Positions 33,895 through 43,240 of a stretch of DNA of 64,000 nt are shown here, one piece after another (positions within the stretch are counted from its first letter, which is position 1; the number at the start of each line of letters is the position of its first letter). The stretch is taken from assembly GCA_003135055.1 (NCBI GenBank), contig PLDF01000448.1, positions 1 through 64,000 on the forward strand. Direction: 5' to 3'. Position numbers and translations under genes: made by a program. The notes under the pieces were generated by a model. It worked only from the letters and a program-made list of their open reading frames with translations, was not told the DNA's origin and ran no database searches. This stretch comes from Bryobacterales bacterium. Lineage in GTDB: Bacteria > Acidobacteriota > Terriglobia > Bryobacterales > Bryobacteraceae.

Positions 33895-34632
33895 ATGGCA
33901 ACTCCCAAACAAGCCGCGGCCAGCCACGCCAACTCTTTAAAATCCACCGGCCCGCGCTCACCCCAGGGTAAGGCCGCGTCCCGCTTCAACGCCCTCAAGC
34001 ACGGCATCTATGCCCAGCACCAGATCATGTTCGACGAAACCGCCGAAGATCTCGCCGGGCTCTCGGCCGAATACCACGAGCATCACAGCCCCGCCGATTC
34101 CGACCAGCGCTTCCTCGTCGACACTCTCATTCACAACGAATGGCGCCTCCGCCGCATGCGCCGCGTCGAAGCCGTTCTCTGGGAACATGCCGCCGACGCC
34201 TTCCTTGCCCAGCATCCCGAAGCGGAGGCCTGCAATTCCGGCGACGCCTGCGCCACCAACTCCGGCTACTTCGAGCGCCTCCAACGGATGGTCAACGGCT
34301 GCGAGCGCAACTATCACCGCGCCCTCAAAGAGCTGCAACGCCAACAAGTGGCGCCGGGCCATGCCCTGCGCACCCCGCAATCCGAAGCGGAGCCCCCCGC
34401 TGAGAGCGAATCAGCCCCGCAACCCGAACCACCCAAACCCACTTCCACGTCCTCAGCTTCGGTCCGCGCCACTCCTCCAACCCCACCTCCCGCAGCCCCC
34501 CAACCGACAGTTATTGACCCGGATGCCACACCGGTTGCCAGCCCCCTTGCCGGCCAACATGTCCCCGCAAGCCCCACGGAAACTCAGCCAGGCTCTTCCG
34601 ATCGCTTCCCAACGCCCGCGGGAAGCAATTGA
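33895..34632 (+). CDS. Multi-copy family protein, STGPRSPQGK / NALKHGIYA type, copy 1
   Basis: The 245-residue protein has a basic N-terminus MATPKQAAASHANSLKSTGP with RSPQGKAASRFNALKHGIYA. A helical middle follows (YHEHHSPADSDQRFLVDTLI, HNEWRLRRMRRVEAVLWEHA, FERLQRMVNGCERNYHRALK), then a Pro/Ser/Thr-rich disordered tail. It is strikingly similar to the gene at 61726-62430 over about 165 residues, and the 110-bp leaders are related too. Such proteins occur in several copies per genome in Acidobacteria; no function is known to me. The segment QQVAPGHALRTPQ is encoded by a copy of the family D palindromic core. Confidence 0.8.
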   Translation: MATPKQAAASHANSLKSTGPRSPQGKAASRFNALKHGIYAQHQIMFDETAEDLAGLSAEYHEHHSPADSDQRFLVDTLIHNEWRLRRMRRVEAVLWEHAADAFLAQHPEAEACNSGDACATNSGYFERLQRMVNGCERNYHRALKELQRQQVAPGHALRTPQSEAEPPAESESAPQPEPPKPTSTSSASVRATPPTPPPAAPQPTVIDPDATPVASPLAGQHVPASPTETQPGSSDRFPTPAGSN

Positions 34633-34774
34633 TGCTGCTCTCCAGGCGATTGCACTGCCCGATGTTTCTAAGACGCTCCGAAAATGCCCGAAGAACGCCC
34701 CGAAGACGTCCCAAACATGCTTACCCACCCCCGCAACACTCCCCCACGGCGCGCATCCGCTCAACCCGCATACA

Positions 34775-35044
34775 ATGGAACCGATGAATTGGAACGATGC
34801 AGCCGAAGATTTCCTGAATCTGGTGGTGGCCCAAACTCCGCGGCCCGTGCGCGAAACCACCGAAGCCGAACTGCGCGCGCTGGCCGAATCTATGGCCGAG
34901 GAGGACGGCAAGAACCGTGTTGGCGTGGAGACCGTCATCGCCGCCTGGGTGCGCAGTACCCCCGAGACTCTGCGCGCCGACCTGCCCCGCCAGATGGAAC
35001 GCTACGGTCTCGACCCCGAAGACTACCGCTCTCTATTGGAATAA
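34775..35044 (+). CDS. Small PCP_red-like protein
   Basis: The 89-residue product from ATG 34775 reads MEPMNWNDAAEDFLNLVVAQ, then TPRPVRETTEAELRALAESM and GVETVIAAWVRSTPE. The pattern W..AE..L..VP..VR......E..A...G...V..E.V..A is that of the small helical domain found at the end of the light-independent protochlorophyllide reductase B subunit (PCP_red). That domain also occurs as a free-standing protein of unknown role. No chlorophyll genes are nearby. The gene lies 93 bases before doxX in the same direction. The family link is a weak pattern match. Confidence 0.65.
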   Translation: MEPMNWNDAAEDFLNLVVAQTPRPVRETTEAELRALAESMAEEDGKNRVGVETVIAAWVRSTPETLRADLPRQMERYGLDPEDYRSLLE

Positions 35045-35136
35045 CAAAAGTGGGCAGGCGCTTCCGCCTGCCAACCCCGCCAACCCCGAGCGCCTCTTGA
35101 CACATCACTCGGATTTCGATATAACGGATTCCGAGT

Positions 35137-35571
35137 ATGACTGAACACGCCGCCACCAAGCGTTCCGCATCGCAACCGGCCGTTTCGCAGCCGGCCGCCT
35201 CGCAACCAACCGCATCGCAGCCATCAAAACCAAACCTGCTGCAAGCCATCCCCGGATGGCTCCTTTCCGCGCTGCTCGCCCTGATCTTCCTCGCCGCCGG
35301 AAGCATGAAGCTCATCAGCCGCCCCGCCATGGTGCAGGAGTTCGCCCAGGTCGGCCTCGGTCAATGGTTCCGCTACTTCACCGGACTCCTCGAAGTGGCC
35401 GGCGCTATCTGCATAGTCGTTCCGCCTCTCAGCCGCTGGGGCGCGCTACTGCTGGCCACCGTCATGTCGGGCGCCGTCGTCGCGCATCTCATGGCGCTTC
35501 ACACTCCGCCAACTTTGCCGGCCATCCTATTGGTCCTGGTGCTCGCCGCCGCCTGGCTTCGCAGGTTATGA
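35137..35571 (+). CDS. DoxX-family membrane protein
   Basis: The 144-residue protein has a tandem Ser-Gln-Pro head (SQPAVSQPAASQPTASQPSK, residues about 10-32) and then four membrane helices of the DoxX fold. These include LLSALLALIFLAAGSMKLIS with the conserved Gly-x-x-Lys-Leu, FTGLLEVAGAICIVVPPLSR, ALLLATVMSGAVVAHLMALH and AILLVLVLAAAWL. DoxX-like proteins have been linked to thiosulfate:quinone reduction, terminal oxidases and redox homeostasis, but most are unassigned. Its stop overlaps the next start (ATGA), coupling it to the permease fusion. Confidence 0.85.
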   Translation: MTEHAATKRSASQPAVSQPAASQPTASQPSKPNLLQAIPGWLLSALLALIFLAAGSMKLISRPAMVQEFAQVGLGQWFRYFTGLLEVAGAICIVVPPLSRWGALLLATVMSGAVVAHLMALHTPPTLPAILLVLVLAAAWLRRL

Positions 35572-38500
35572 CTCGCCCCAACCCACGCCGCCAGTTTCTG
35601 GTCCTCTTCCGCAGCTTCCTCTCGCGGATGATCGATCTTGAGCTGCTGGCCTCGCGCGGCGAAATCCAAACCCTGCTCGCCCAATTCGCGGCCATGCTCG
35701 CCGCCTTCAGCTTCACCCTGGCCGTCTATCTGACGCCGCGCTACGCCACATCCCCGCTGCCGCACGCGAGGCTGCTCACGCTGGCGTGGCTCGATGAAGA
35801 GTTCCTCATCGGCACAACCATGGCCATCGCCGGGCTCTTCACCCTGCTGGCATGGAACACCGTATTGCCGGACCGCCGCGACAGCCTGGTGCTCGGTCCG
35901 CTGCCCGTCCGCATCCGAACCCTGTGCCAGGCGAAAGCCGCGGCGCTGCTAACCTCGCTCGGAGTGAGTGTCTTCGCCATCAACGCGTTCACCGGCCTCG
36001 CCTATCCCGTGGTGGTCGCGTCCCAGCCCGGCCTCGTCGGTTTCTTGCGCTGCCTGGCCGCCTATTGGATAACTATGGCCGCCGCGGGGTTCTTCGTCTG
36101 CTGCGCCTTGCTCGCCCTGCAAGGCGTCGCCGCGCAAATCTTCAGTTATCGCCTGTTTCAGCGCGTCTCCAGCTTCCTGCAACTCGCGTTGTTCTTCGTG
36201 ATTCTCGCAGTCTACTTCTTGAAGCCGCCGCTGGCCACCGTTGCCGGGCTCACCTCGCCGCACAACCAGCGCTGGCTCGCGTGGCTGCCCACCTACTGGT
36301 TTCTCGGCCTGTTTCAGCAACTCAATTCGCCGCTCCATCCCGTCTTCGCGCCCCTTGCCGCACGCGCGCTGTTCGGCCTGCTGGCAGCCGCCGTCGTCGC
36401 CACTGTGACGTACATTCTCGCCTACCAGCGCGGCCTGCGCCGCATCGTCGAGCAGCCCGATATCGCCACTGCCGACCGCTCCAGGCCGCCGTCCCGTCTG
36501 ATCACAGCGCTCGCCGCCAGGTTCCTCGCCGCGCCCCTCGACCGCGCCATCGTCCTCTTCACAGCGCGCACCATCGCGCGCAGCCGCCAGCATCGATTAA
36601 TCCTCGCAGCCTATGGCGGCATCGCGCTGGCCATCGCCCTGGCCTATCTCAAGAGTTACCTGTACGGAACCATGCTTCCCTGGGAAGATCGCGACGTCCC
36701 GCTGCTCGCGCCCAGCGTCGTCCTGCTGGTCTTCGCCGTGATCGGCGCGCGCGCAGTCTTCGCTCTGCCCATCGCGCTGCCCGCTAATTGGATCTTCCGC
36801 ATCACCGCCGTCCACAGTCCCAAGACCTACTTCTCCGCGGTACGCAAAGCGCTCGCGGTCGTAGCGGTTGGGCCGGTATTGCTGGTCTGCGCCGCGGCGT
36901 ACTTCTTTCTATGGCCTGGACGCAAGGGCATCGAACACGTCGTGATCTTGGCGCTTCTCGGCGCTATCCTTGTCCAACGATCGCTTTATCGATTCCGCAA
37001 GATTCCGTTCGCATGCTCGTATCTGCCCGGGAAAACGAATCTCAAAGTGAAGCTTACCGTCTATGGGACTCTGTTTCTAATCCTGTGCGCGACCGGCGTC
37101 CAAATCGAAGCTGCGAGCCTGCGCAAGGCCGCCAGCTTTACCATCCTCGCGCTCGTCCTGCTGGCCGCCGCCGCTTGGTCGTGGTTCCGCACGGTGCGCA
37201 TGGCCGCCTCGCCCGATGCGCGCGTCCAGTTCGATGAAGTCCCCATTGAGGATATCTTTGCGCTCGACCTCAACGGCGAGGGCGGCGTCTGGTCCGGCGA
37301 AGCCTACGTCGATGCCACCACTCCACGCGACCCAGTCTCACTCGCCACGGTGCTCGAACAATCCGCGGGCGATTTTCGCGCCGCCATCCGCGCGCTGGCT
37401 AAGTCGCTGCCATTCACGGCCGCCGCAATTGCGCTCATCGCCGTCGGCATCGGCGCCAATACCGCCATCTTTTCCATGATCCACGCCATCCTCACCAAGC
37501 CCGCTCCCGGCATTCAGGCGGACCGCCTGGTCTCCATCGCGCAAGTGATCCATGGCGAAGCCAGCCCCGAGTTCAGCTACCCCGAATACCTGGACTACGC
37601 TCTGAACACGCAAACCCTGCGCTCCCTCACCGCATACGGCGGCGTACGCTTCACCGTGACCGCCCCCGATGGCAGTGCTCCCGGCAGCGCCTACGAATTG
37701 CGCGGCCAACGAGTGACGGCTAACTTCTTCGACGCCTTAGGCGTTCACATGGCCAGAGGGCGAACCTTCACGCCGGATGAAGCCAGCGGCGCCACCGGTC
37801 TGGCGGCCGTGATCGCCTGGCACGTGTGGCAAAACCAGTTTCACGGCGCTGGCAATATCATTGGCCGCACCATCTTAGTAAGTGGTCTGCCCGCTACTAT
37901 CGTAGGAGTTACCACCCAAGGTTTTCGCGGCCCCCAATTCGTTCCCAATTTTGAAATCGGCGTGCCCATCGCCGCCGATTCCCGCCTGCGCGGGACTGAC
38001 CGGAGACTCTTCGACCGCACCTTCCATTACGTTGCTATCATCGGACAACTCGCACCGCGGGCAACCGTGCGGCAAGTTCAAGCCGAGTTCGATGTCATGT
38101 CGAAATACGTGCAGTCCCAGCCGATAACGCCCGATGGAAAATTCGTCCCGATTCAAGTTGCTCCTTATTCCTCTACCGCGTTCAGTGTTTGGCAAAGCGC
38201 GCGGGCTCATTTCTTCGGGCGCATCGTTACCGCGGTCGGCCTGCTCACTCTGCTCATTGTTTGCGCCAACGTTGCCAACCTGATGCTGGCGCGGTCGGTC
38301 GCCCGTCAGCGCGAAATGGCCGTCCGCCGCTCGCTGGGCGCTTCTCACATGCGAATTCTCCGCCTGCTGATGTCCGAAGCTCTGGTGCTGGCATTGGCGG
38401 CTTCGGCTGCGGCTCTGCTCTTTGCCTCATGGGTCACGCGGGCGATCGTGAAGCTGATTCCGCCGCTGGCCTCCGGCGCGCGCATTGAGCCCGACCTCAC

Positions 38501-39782
38501 TCCGGATACTCAGGTGGCGCTTTACGCCCTGGCGCTGGCCGTTTGCAGTGCCTTGGCCTTCACCATTGCGCCGGCTGTACGCGCATGGCGGCAGGGGCTG
38601 CTGCCGTGGCTGCGCTCCGGCGAGAACAGCATTGCGCCCGGACGCTCCACACTCTCCCGGTTTCTCGTAGTCGCGCAACTCGCCCTCTGCGTGCTGCTGC
38701 TCACTGGCGCCGGACTGGCGTCGCGGTCGGTCTACCTGATCGGACAGCTCGATCTACACTTCGCCAAGGACCATCTACTGCTGGCCGGCATCAACACCGC
38801 CGGAGCTGCCACGGCCCAGGACAACATCGCCCTTCCGGAGCGCCTGCGCCAACGTCTGCGCGCCGTCCCCGGCATCGTCTCCGTATCTTATGCAACGGCG
38901 GTTCCCTCAAGCAACTTCGGCGGCTGGTCCGATTCGGTGCAGGCCGTGGGCGCCGCGCAAAGCGTTCGCGCCAACGGAATGTACGCGGGCCCCGGCTATT
39001 TGGAGACCCTCGGTGTTCGCGGCATGGAAGGGCGGGGAATCACGGTGGAAGACGTTGCGGCCGGCAGAAACTCGGCCGTCATCAATCGCAATTTGGCGCA
39101 AACGCTCTGGCCCGGCCAAGCGGCAATAGGCCGTGAGTTAGTGGTCTTCAAGCAAACTGTCACGGTTGTAGGTGTGGCGCCAAACACGCAATCGCAATCC
39201 GGCACTAACTATGTGTTCTTACCGGATCGCGTGGTCGCCGCGGGCGGCAGAGTGCTATACCTACGTTACGCGGGCAGTCTCGACGCCATTGGCCCTGCGG
39301 TCAGACAAGCCATTCGCGAAGTGGATACGCGCATTCCCGTCGTCTCTTTAAGAACCATGGAAAGGGAGTTAGAAGAGGACAATGGGCCATCCATCCTGAT
39401 CGCATCGCTCCTGGGAGTCTTCTCGACCGCCGCGCTGATCCTGGCCGCCATCGGCCTCTACGCCGTCGTAGCGCTTCAAACAGCCCGGCGCAAGCGCGAC
39501 TTCGGCATCCGCATGGCTCTAGGCGCATCGACCCATCAAATCCTCGCCACAGTGTTACGGGAAGGCTTGCTCCTGGCGGCCGTCGGCGGCTTCTGCGGCA
39601 TAGCGCTAAGCTTCGCCGCCGGCAAAGCGCTAGGAAGTCTGCTGGTGGGCGTTAGCCCGACCGACGCCGTGACTTACTGCGCAGTAATCGCCATCTTACT
39701 GTCGGTGTCCATGCTAGCCTGCTACATTCCCGCCCGCCGCGCCACCCAAATAGACCCATCGGAATCTCTCCGCCAAGAGTGA
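35568..39782 (+). CDS. Giant permease: multi-helix N-terminal region fused to an ADOP (MacB/FtsX) permease
   Basis: The 1404-residue protein starts at ATG 35568, overlapping the doxX stop by 4 bases. Residues 1-600 hold about 12-14 membrane helices (TLLAWNTVLPDRRDSLVLGP, GFFVCCALLALQGVAAQIFS, IARSRQHRLILAAYGGIALA), reminiscent of ABC-2-type exporter subunits. Near residue 620 the chain becomes a typical ADOP: FTAAAIALIAVGIGANTAIF, a periplasmic domain, LLIVCANVANLMLARSVARQ, REMAVRRSLGASHMR, a second periplasmic domain, and KRDFGIRMALGASTHQILAT. Ordinary ADOPs are about 800-900 residues. The fusion would unite two transporter types in one chain. No ATPase is in the operon. A family B hairpin follows 2 bases after the stop. 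Confidence 0.88.
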   Translation: MTRPNPRRQFLVLFRSFLSRMIDLELLASRGEIQTLLAQFAAMLAAFSFTLAVYLTPRYATSPLPHARLLTLAWLDEEFLIGTTMAIAGLFTLLAWNTVLPDRRDSLVLGPLPVRIRTLCQAKAAALLTSLGVSVFAINAFTGLAYPVVVASQPGLVGFLRCLAAYWITMAAAGFFVCCALLALQGVAAQIFSYRLFQRVSSFLQLALFFVILAVYFLKPPLATVAGLTSPHNQRWLAWLPTYWFLGLFQQLNSPLHPVFAPLAARALFGLLAAAVVATVTYILAYQRGLRRIVEQPDIATADRSRPPSRLITALAARFLAAPLDRAIVLFTARTIARSRQHRLILAAYGGIALAIALAYLKSYLYGTMLPWEDRDVPLLAPSVVLLVFAVIGARAVFALPIALPANWIFRITAVHSPKTYFSAVRKALAVVAVGPVLLVCAAAYFFLWPGRKGIEHVVILALLGAILVQRSLYRFRKIPFACSYLPGKTNLKVKLTVYGTLFLILCATGVQIEAASLRKAASFTILALVLLAAAAWSWFRTVRMAASPDARVQFDEVPIEDIFALDLNGEGGVWSGEAYVDATTPRDPVSLATVLEQSAGDFRAAIRALAKSLPFTAAAIALIAVGIGANTAIFSMIHAILTKPAPGIQADRLVSIAQVIHGEASPEFSYPEYLDYALNTQTLRSLTAYGGVRFTVTAPDGSAPGSAYELRGQRVTANFFDALGVHMARGRTFTPDEASGATGLAAVIAWHVWQNQFHGAGNIIGRTILVSGLPATIVGVTTQGFRGPQFVPNFEIGVPIAADSRLRGTDRRLFDRTFHYVAIIGQLAPRATVRQVQAEFDVMSKYVQSQPITPDGKFVPIQVAPYSSTAFSVWQSARAHFFGRIVTAVGLLTLLIVCANVANLMLARSVARQREMAVRRSLGASHMRILRLLMSEALVLALAASAAALLFASWVTRAIVKLIPPLASGARIEPDLTPDTQVALYALALAVCSALAFTIAPAVRAWRQGLLPWLRSGENSIAPGRSTLSRFLVVAQLALCVLLLTGAGLASRSVYLIGQLDLHFAKDHLLLAGINTAGAATAQDNIALPERLRQRLRAVPGIVSVSYATAVPSSNFGGWSDSVQAVGAAQSVRANGMYAGPGYLETLGVRGMEGRGITVEDVAAGRNSAVINRNLAQTLWPGQAAIGRELVVFKQTVTVVGVAPNTQSQSGTNYVFLPDRVVAAGGRVLYLRYAGSLDAIGPAVRQAIREVDTRIPVVSLRTMERELEEDNGPSILIASLLGVFSTAALILAAIGLYAVVALQTARRKRDFGIRMALGASTHQILATVLREGLLLAAVGGFCGIALSFAAGKALGSLLVGVSPTDAVTYCAVIAILLSVSMLACYIPARRATQIDPSESLRQE

Positions 39783-39784
39783 GA

Positions 39785-39829
39785 GTGGGGCAGCCAATCC
39801 TGGCTGCAGCCGGCTTTCAGCCGGCTCTC
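39785..39829 (+). terminator. Family B repeat as likely terminator, copy 2
   Basis: GTGGGGCAGCCAATCCTGGC, TGCAGCCGGCTTTCAGCCGG, CTCTC. GCCGGC-TTTCA-GCCGGC is the hairpin. Compared with copy 1 the stem bases changed in compensating fashion (GCCGCC/GGCGGC to GCCGGC/GCCGGC), so the structure is kept while the sequence drifts. Confidence 0.65.
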
Positions 39830-39831
39830 TT

Positions 39832-39880
39832 CGTGGCGCACGCACTCATGCGTGCCGCGTTCACACTCGTGTGAACGCGA
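39832..39880. repeat. Family C repeat, copy 2
   Basis: CGTGGCGCACGCACTCATGC, GTGCCGCGTTCACACTCGTG, TGAACGCGA. It differs from copy 1 at 32845 in only two positions. It follows the family B element directly. Confidence 0.8.
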
Positions 39881-39959
39881 CATCTGTGAACGCCCTTCCC
39901 ACCCGTTATCCAAGATTCACAGATGCGCCGCCACACCGGCCGCTGTATGATGCACTTAC

Positions 39960-40739
39960 ATGAGGCTCTTCCTCTTACTCCTGGCTCTGCCCCTCTGGGC
40001 TGCCGACGATGCCAACGCCATCCTCCGCCGCTACCTGGAGGCGGATAAGCAAAACGACGAGAAGGCCGAGCAGTACACCTTCGTTCAGGAAAACGCATGG
40101 TTCGTTCGCGACAAGAACGGCGAACTACATCAGAACCGCTCGGAAACGCTCGAAGTGATCTTCATCGAGGGCCAGACATACAGGAAACTGGTCGCGCGTA
40201 GCGGCAAGCCGCTTGATGCCAAAGAAAAGGCCAAGGTAGATAAGAAAATGCGCGAGACTGCCGAGCAACGGCGTAAGCAGCCACGGGAGCCGGATGGCGG
40301 GAGAGTCACCAACGGCCACGTCAAGGTCGATTTCGGCTCCGACGAGGAACTCCTGACGCTCTTCGACAATCGCCTGGCGGGCGAAGAAGAGATCGGCGGA
40401 CGCAAAGCCTGGGTGATCGAATCGACGCCCCGCAAGGACCGCCCGCCGGCGAACCGGCACGAAAAAGATGCCATGAGCTTCGGCAAGAAGTTCTGGATTG
40501 ACGAGGCTGAAAACGAAGAGCTACGGGCCGTCTACACCGTCGTTGGAGACCACATCTTTCTCAAGCCCGGATCCACCACGACCATTGAGTTCCAGAAGAT
40601 CAACCAAGATGTGTGGCAGCCCGCGCTAGTGGTAATCGACGCGCGCAATACAATGGCCGAGATCGTCGCGGAGGAAAACATTCGCTTCTCGAATTTTAAG
40701 AAGTTCGACGTGCAATCAACCATTACTATTGACAAGTAA
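39960..40739 (+). CDS. Secreted protein, possibly LolA/LolB-like
   Basis: The 259-residue product has a short signal peptide (LFLLLLALPLWA). The mature part opens DDANAILRRYLEADKQNDEK and is charged. It has GKPLDAKEKAKVDKKMRE, DSTPRKDRPPANRHEKD-like ESTPRKDRPPANRHEKDAMS, FGKKFWIDEAENEELRAVYT and ITIEF-type strands to the end (NIRFSNFKKFDVQSTITIDK). The repeated strands and the remark-like FWID...E segment resemble outer-membrane lipoprotein-sorting/LolA-like half-barrels seen in Acidobacteria. It is not part of a clear operon; the ABC ATPase converges on it with 4 bases between the stops. The function is a guess. Confidence 0.8.
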   Translation: MRLFLLLLALPLWAADDANAILRRYLEADKQNDEKAEQYTFVQENAWFVRDKNGELHQNRSETLEVIFIEGQTYRKLVARSGKPLDAKEKAKVDKKMRETAEQRRKQPREPDGGRVTNGHVKVDFGSDEELLTLFDNRLAGEEEIGGRKAWVIESTPRKDRPPANRHEKDAMSFGKKFWIDEAENEELRAVYTVVGDHIFLKPGSTTTIEFQKINQDVWQPALVVIDARNTMAEIVAEENIRFSNFKKFDVQSTITIDK

Positions 40740-40743
40740 CTTG

Positions 40744-41523
40744 TCACAGCACGTGATAGTAACCGCCGCGCTGCACCACTTCCACCGGCACGGCAAACAA
40801 TTCTGAGAGACCCTCCGCCGTAAGTCCTTCGCGCTTCGGCCCGTCGTAATGAACACGCCCGGCGCGAATCGTCACCACTCGTTCTATCTCTGGAATAATA
40901 TCCGGCAGATGATGCGTCACCATGAGTAAGCTGATGCCGCCCCTCGCCAGCTTGCGCAGTATCTCGCGCAGCCCGTGTTCCGCGTGCAGATCCAGGCTAT
41001 TCGTCGGCTCATCCAGAATCAGCGCCCGCGGATCGTGCACCAGCGCGCGCCCAATCAGGACGCGCCTCGCCTCGCCGGACGACAGTTCTATCGTATTCCG
41101 CTCCGCCAGATGACCGATCTCCAGCAACTCCATCACCTCGCGCGCCTTCTGTTCCATCGCCAGCGTAACGCTGTGATTCGGCCAGATACCCACGCTGCCA
41201 AAGAAGCCCGAGAGCACGATCTCATAGCCCGAGTAATCCCGCGTGCACATCTGCATCCAGTCGTTCGAAACCAGGCCGAGTTGATTCCGCAGCTCGAACA
41301 GATTCCACCGGTCGCGCCCCAGAATTTGCGCCCGCCACGGCTCGTCCTTCTGCCGCGGATACAACTCGCGCGCGATCAGCTTAATCAGCGTCGATTTCCC
41401 CGACCCATTCGGCCCCAGAATGGCAACATGTTCGCCCTCGTCGATGCCGAGCGTGAGCCCATCGAGCACCAGCCGCTCGCCGCGCTGCACCGTAATGTTA
41501 CGAAAGTCGATAAGCGGATGCAT
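40744..41523 (-). CDS. ABC transporter ATP-binding protein (ModF/YlmA-like)
   Basis: The 259-residue ATPase domain has Walker A VAILGPNGSGKSTLIKLI, Q-loop region LRNQLGLVSNDWMQ, signature TIELSSGEARRVLIGRALVH, Walker B RALILDEPTNSLD and switch His in LLMVTHHLPDIIPEIERV. The sequence around the signature fits the ModF/YlmA subgroup, soluble ATPases often without their own permease. No permease is adjacent. ATG 41523 is preferred over a GTG two codons upstream. Confidence 0.9.
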   Translation of the reverse strand: MHPLIDFRNITVQRGERLVLDGLTLGIDEGEHVAILGPNGSGKSTLIKLIARELYPRQKDEPWRAQILGRDRWNLFELRNQLGLVSNDWMQMCTRDYSGYEIVLSGFFGSVGIWPNHSVTLAMEQKAREVMELLEIGHLAERNTIELSSGEARRVLIGRALVHDPRALILDEPTNSLDLHAEHGLREILRKLARGGISLLMVTHHLPDIIPEIERVVTIRAGRVHYDGPKREGLTAEGLSELFAVPVEVVQRGGYYHVL

Positions 41524-41580
41524 TCTCACTTAGTAACTTCAGCCATGTACTACCATCCATTCCTAACTCCGCGCGGCCAT

Positions 41581-41667
41581 GTGGGACAGACGATCGCCGT
41601 TTGTCGTCTGTCAAGCGCTCGCCTTCATCAAGGATGACAGACCACAAAAGGCGATGGTCTGTCCCAC
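41581..41667. repeat. Family F hairpin pair, copies 1 and 2 in inverse orientation
   Basis: GTGGGACAGACGATCGCCGT then TTGTCGTCTGTCA (41581-41613), and TGACAGACCACAAAAGGCGA then TGGTCTGTCCCAC (41635-41667). Each is a hairpin and together they form a larger inverted repeat. A third copy is at 51136. The right copy ends 1 base after the efflux pump stop. Confidence 0.8.
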
Positions 41668-41668
41668 C

Positions 41669-43240
41669 TCAATGCGCCGCCGGCGCCGGGCCGCCCGCCT
41701 TCGGCCTCCGCATAAGCAGCACCAATGGCGAGAGCAGCGCCACCACCACCGCCATAACCGTGATGATATCGATGTAAGCGAGCGTGGTCGCCTGTCCGGT
41801 GACCATCCCCGCAATGCGCCCATAAGCCTGCTGCTGCGGATGCGGCACGCCCTTCTGCGCCAACGTCTGTGTTATGCCGCTCGCCAACTGCCGGAACGCC
41901 GCGTTGCCCGAATCGGTATGCGCCGTCATGTACACTTGATGTTTCTGCGCTTGCCGCGTCAACATCGTGCTGATCAGCGCGATGCCGATGCTTCCGCCGA
42001 TATTCCGCACAAAGCTGTTCATCGCCGATATCTGGTTGTTCTTCTCGCGCGGCGTCCCCACATAAGCCAAAATGCTCGATGGCAAAAAAATGAACGCCAA
42101 ACCCAGCGTCTGGTAAGTGCGGAGCATCGCCGCCGTTTTGAAATCCATCTGCAGGCTTAAGTGCGTCGCGATGTAATATAGCGAAGCGGCCGTCGCCAAA
42201 AACCCGAAGCACATCATGCCGCGGGGGTCCACGCGGCTCACCAGCTGCCCCGCGATCGGCATCATCAGCAGCATCATGAATCCGCCGCCCGCCATGGCTT
42301 CGCCGGCCTTCACGGCAGGATACCCCAGCAGAAGCTGTAGAAATTGCGGGATCACCACCGTCGTTCCGAACAGCACGATGCCCAGCACAAAGGTGAAGAA
42401 CATGGCCGTCGAAAAATTCCGGTTCCTGAACAGCCGTATCTCCACGATCGGCGCCGGATGATAGTATTCCCAAACCACCCACGCAATCAGCGTGTAGATT
42501 GCCACAATGAATAGCGCCGCAATCCACGTGGTGGAAAACCAGTCTTTTTCCTGACCCTTATCGAGCACCATTTGCAAACAGCCGATGCCGATCACCAGCA
42601 GTCCCAGGCCCGGGTAATCGATGCGCGGACGTCCCTTGGCGCGTTCCGCTATCAGATAGGGCGGATCCTCCACCAACTTATGCGTAAGATACAACGAGAC
42701 GATGCCGATAGGTACGTTGATATAGAAGATCCATCGCCAACTGAAGTTATCCGTGATCCAGCCGCCAAGCGTGGGCCCGATCGCCGGCGCCACCACCACC
42801 GCCATTCCGTAAACCGCAAATGCCATGCCGCGTTTGGCGGCCGGAAAGGTGTCTGCCAGAATCGATTGCTCGCTCGGCTGCAAGCCGCCCCCGCCCGCGC
42901 CTTGCAGGATGCGGCACACCACCAGCACCGACAAGCTCGGCGCCAGTCCGCAAAGAAAACTGCTGCACGTGAACAGCGTCACGCACATCATGTAGAATCG
43001 CTTGCGCCCCATCAGCCGGGAAAACCACGCGCTAATGGGCAGAATGATGGCGTTCGAAACCAGATAACTGGTGAGCACCCACGTGGCTTCTTCTTCGCTC
43101 ACCGAAAGGTTGCCCGCAATGTGCGGCAGCGAAACGTTGGCGATGGAAGTGTCGAGCACTTCCATGAATGTCGCCAGCGTTACCGTGAGCGCCACCGCCC
43201 ACGGGTTGTACCTTGGCTTCCACTCGACGTACTCCGCCAT
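41669..43240 (-). CDS. emrB: DHA2-family drug:H+ antiporter (EmrB/QacA type)
   Basis: The 523-residue protein has 14 membrane helices. Family motifs: LATFMEVLDTSIANVSLPHI (motif D1 with Asp in helix 1), GRKRFYMMCVTLFTCSSFLC (loop 2-3), ILQGAGGGGLQPSEQSILAD and VAPAIGPTLGGWITDNFSWR (motif C of antiporters). EmrB works with the EmrA adaptor and a TolC channel, both encoded directly upstream, to expel drugs across both membranes. Start and upstream stop abut (43240/43241). It is the last gene of the tetR-tolC-emrA-emrB operon. Confidence 0.94.
   Translation of the reverse strand: MAEYVEWKPRYNPWAVALTVTLATFMEVLDTSIANVSLPHIAGNLSVSEEEATWVLTSYLVSNAIILPISAWFSRLMGRKRFYMMCVTLFTCSSFLCGLAPSLSVLVVCRILQGAGGGGLQPSEQSILADTFPAAKRGMAFAVYGMAVVVAPAIGPTLGGWITDNFSWRWIFYINVPIGIVSLYLTHKLVEDPPYLIAERAKGRPRIDYPGLGLLVIGIGCLQMVLDKGQEKDWFSTTWIAALFIVAIYTLIAWVVWEYYHPAPIVEIRLFRNRNFSTAMFFTFVLGIVLFGTTVVIPQFLQLLLGYPAVKAGEAMAGGGFMMLLMMPIAGQLVSRVDPRGMMCFGFLATAASLYYIATHLSLQMDFKTAAMLRTYQTLGLAFIFLPSSILAYVGTPREKNNQISAMNSFVRNIGGSIGIALISTMLTRQAQKHQVYMTAHTDSGNAAFRQLASGITQTLAQKGVPHPQQQAYGRIAGMVTGQATTLAYIDIITVMAVVVALLSPLVLLMRRPKAGGPAPAAH

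Noticed and set aside
35256-35567. Extension of the permease fusion by 104 residues
   Set aside because: It overlaps doxX out of frame. ATG 35568 overlaps the doxX stop and begins a sensible membrane protein.
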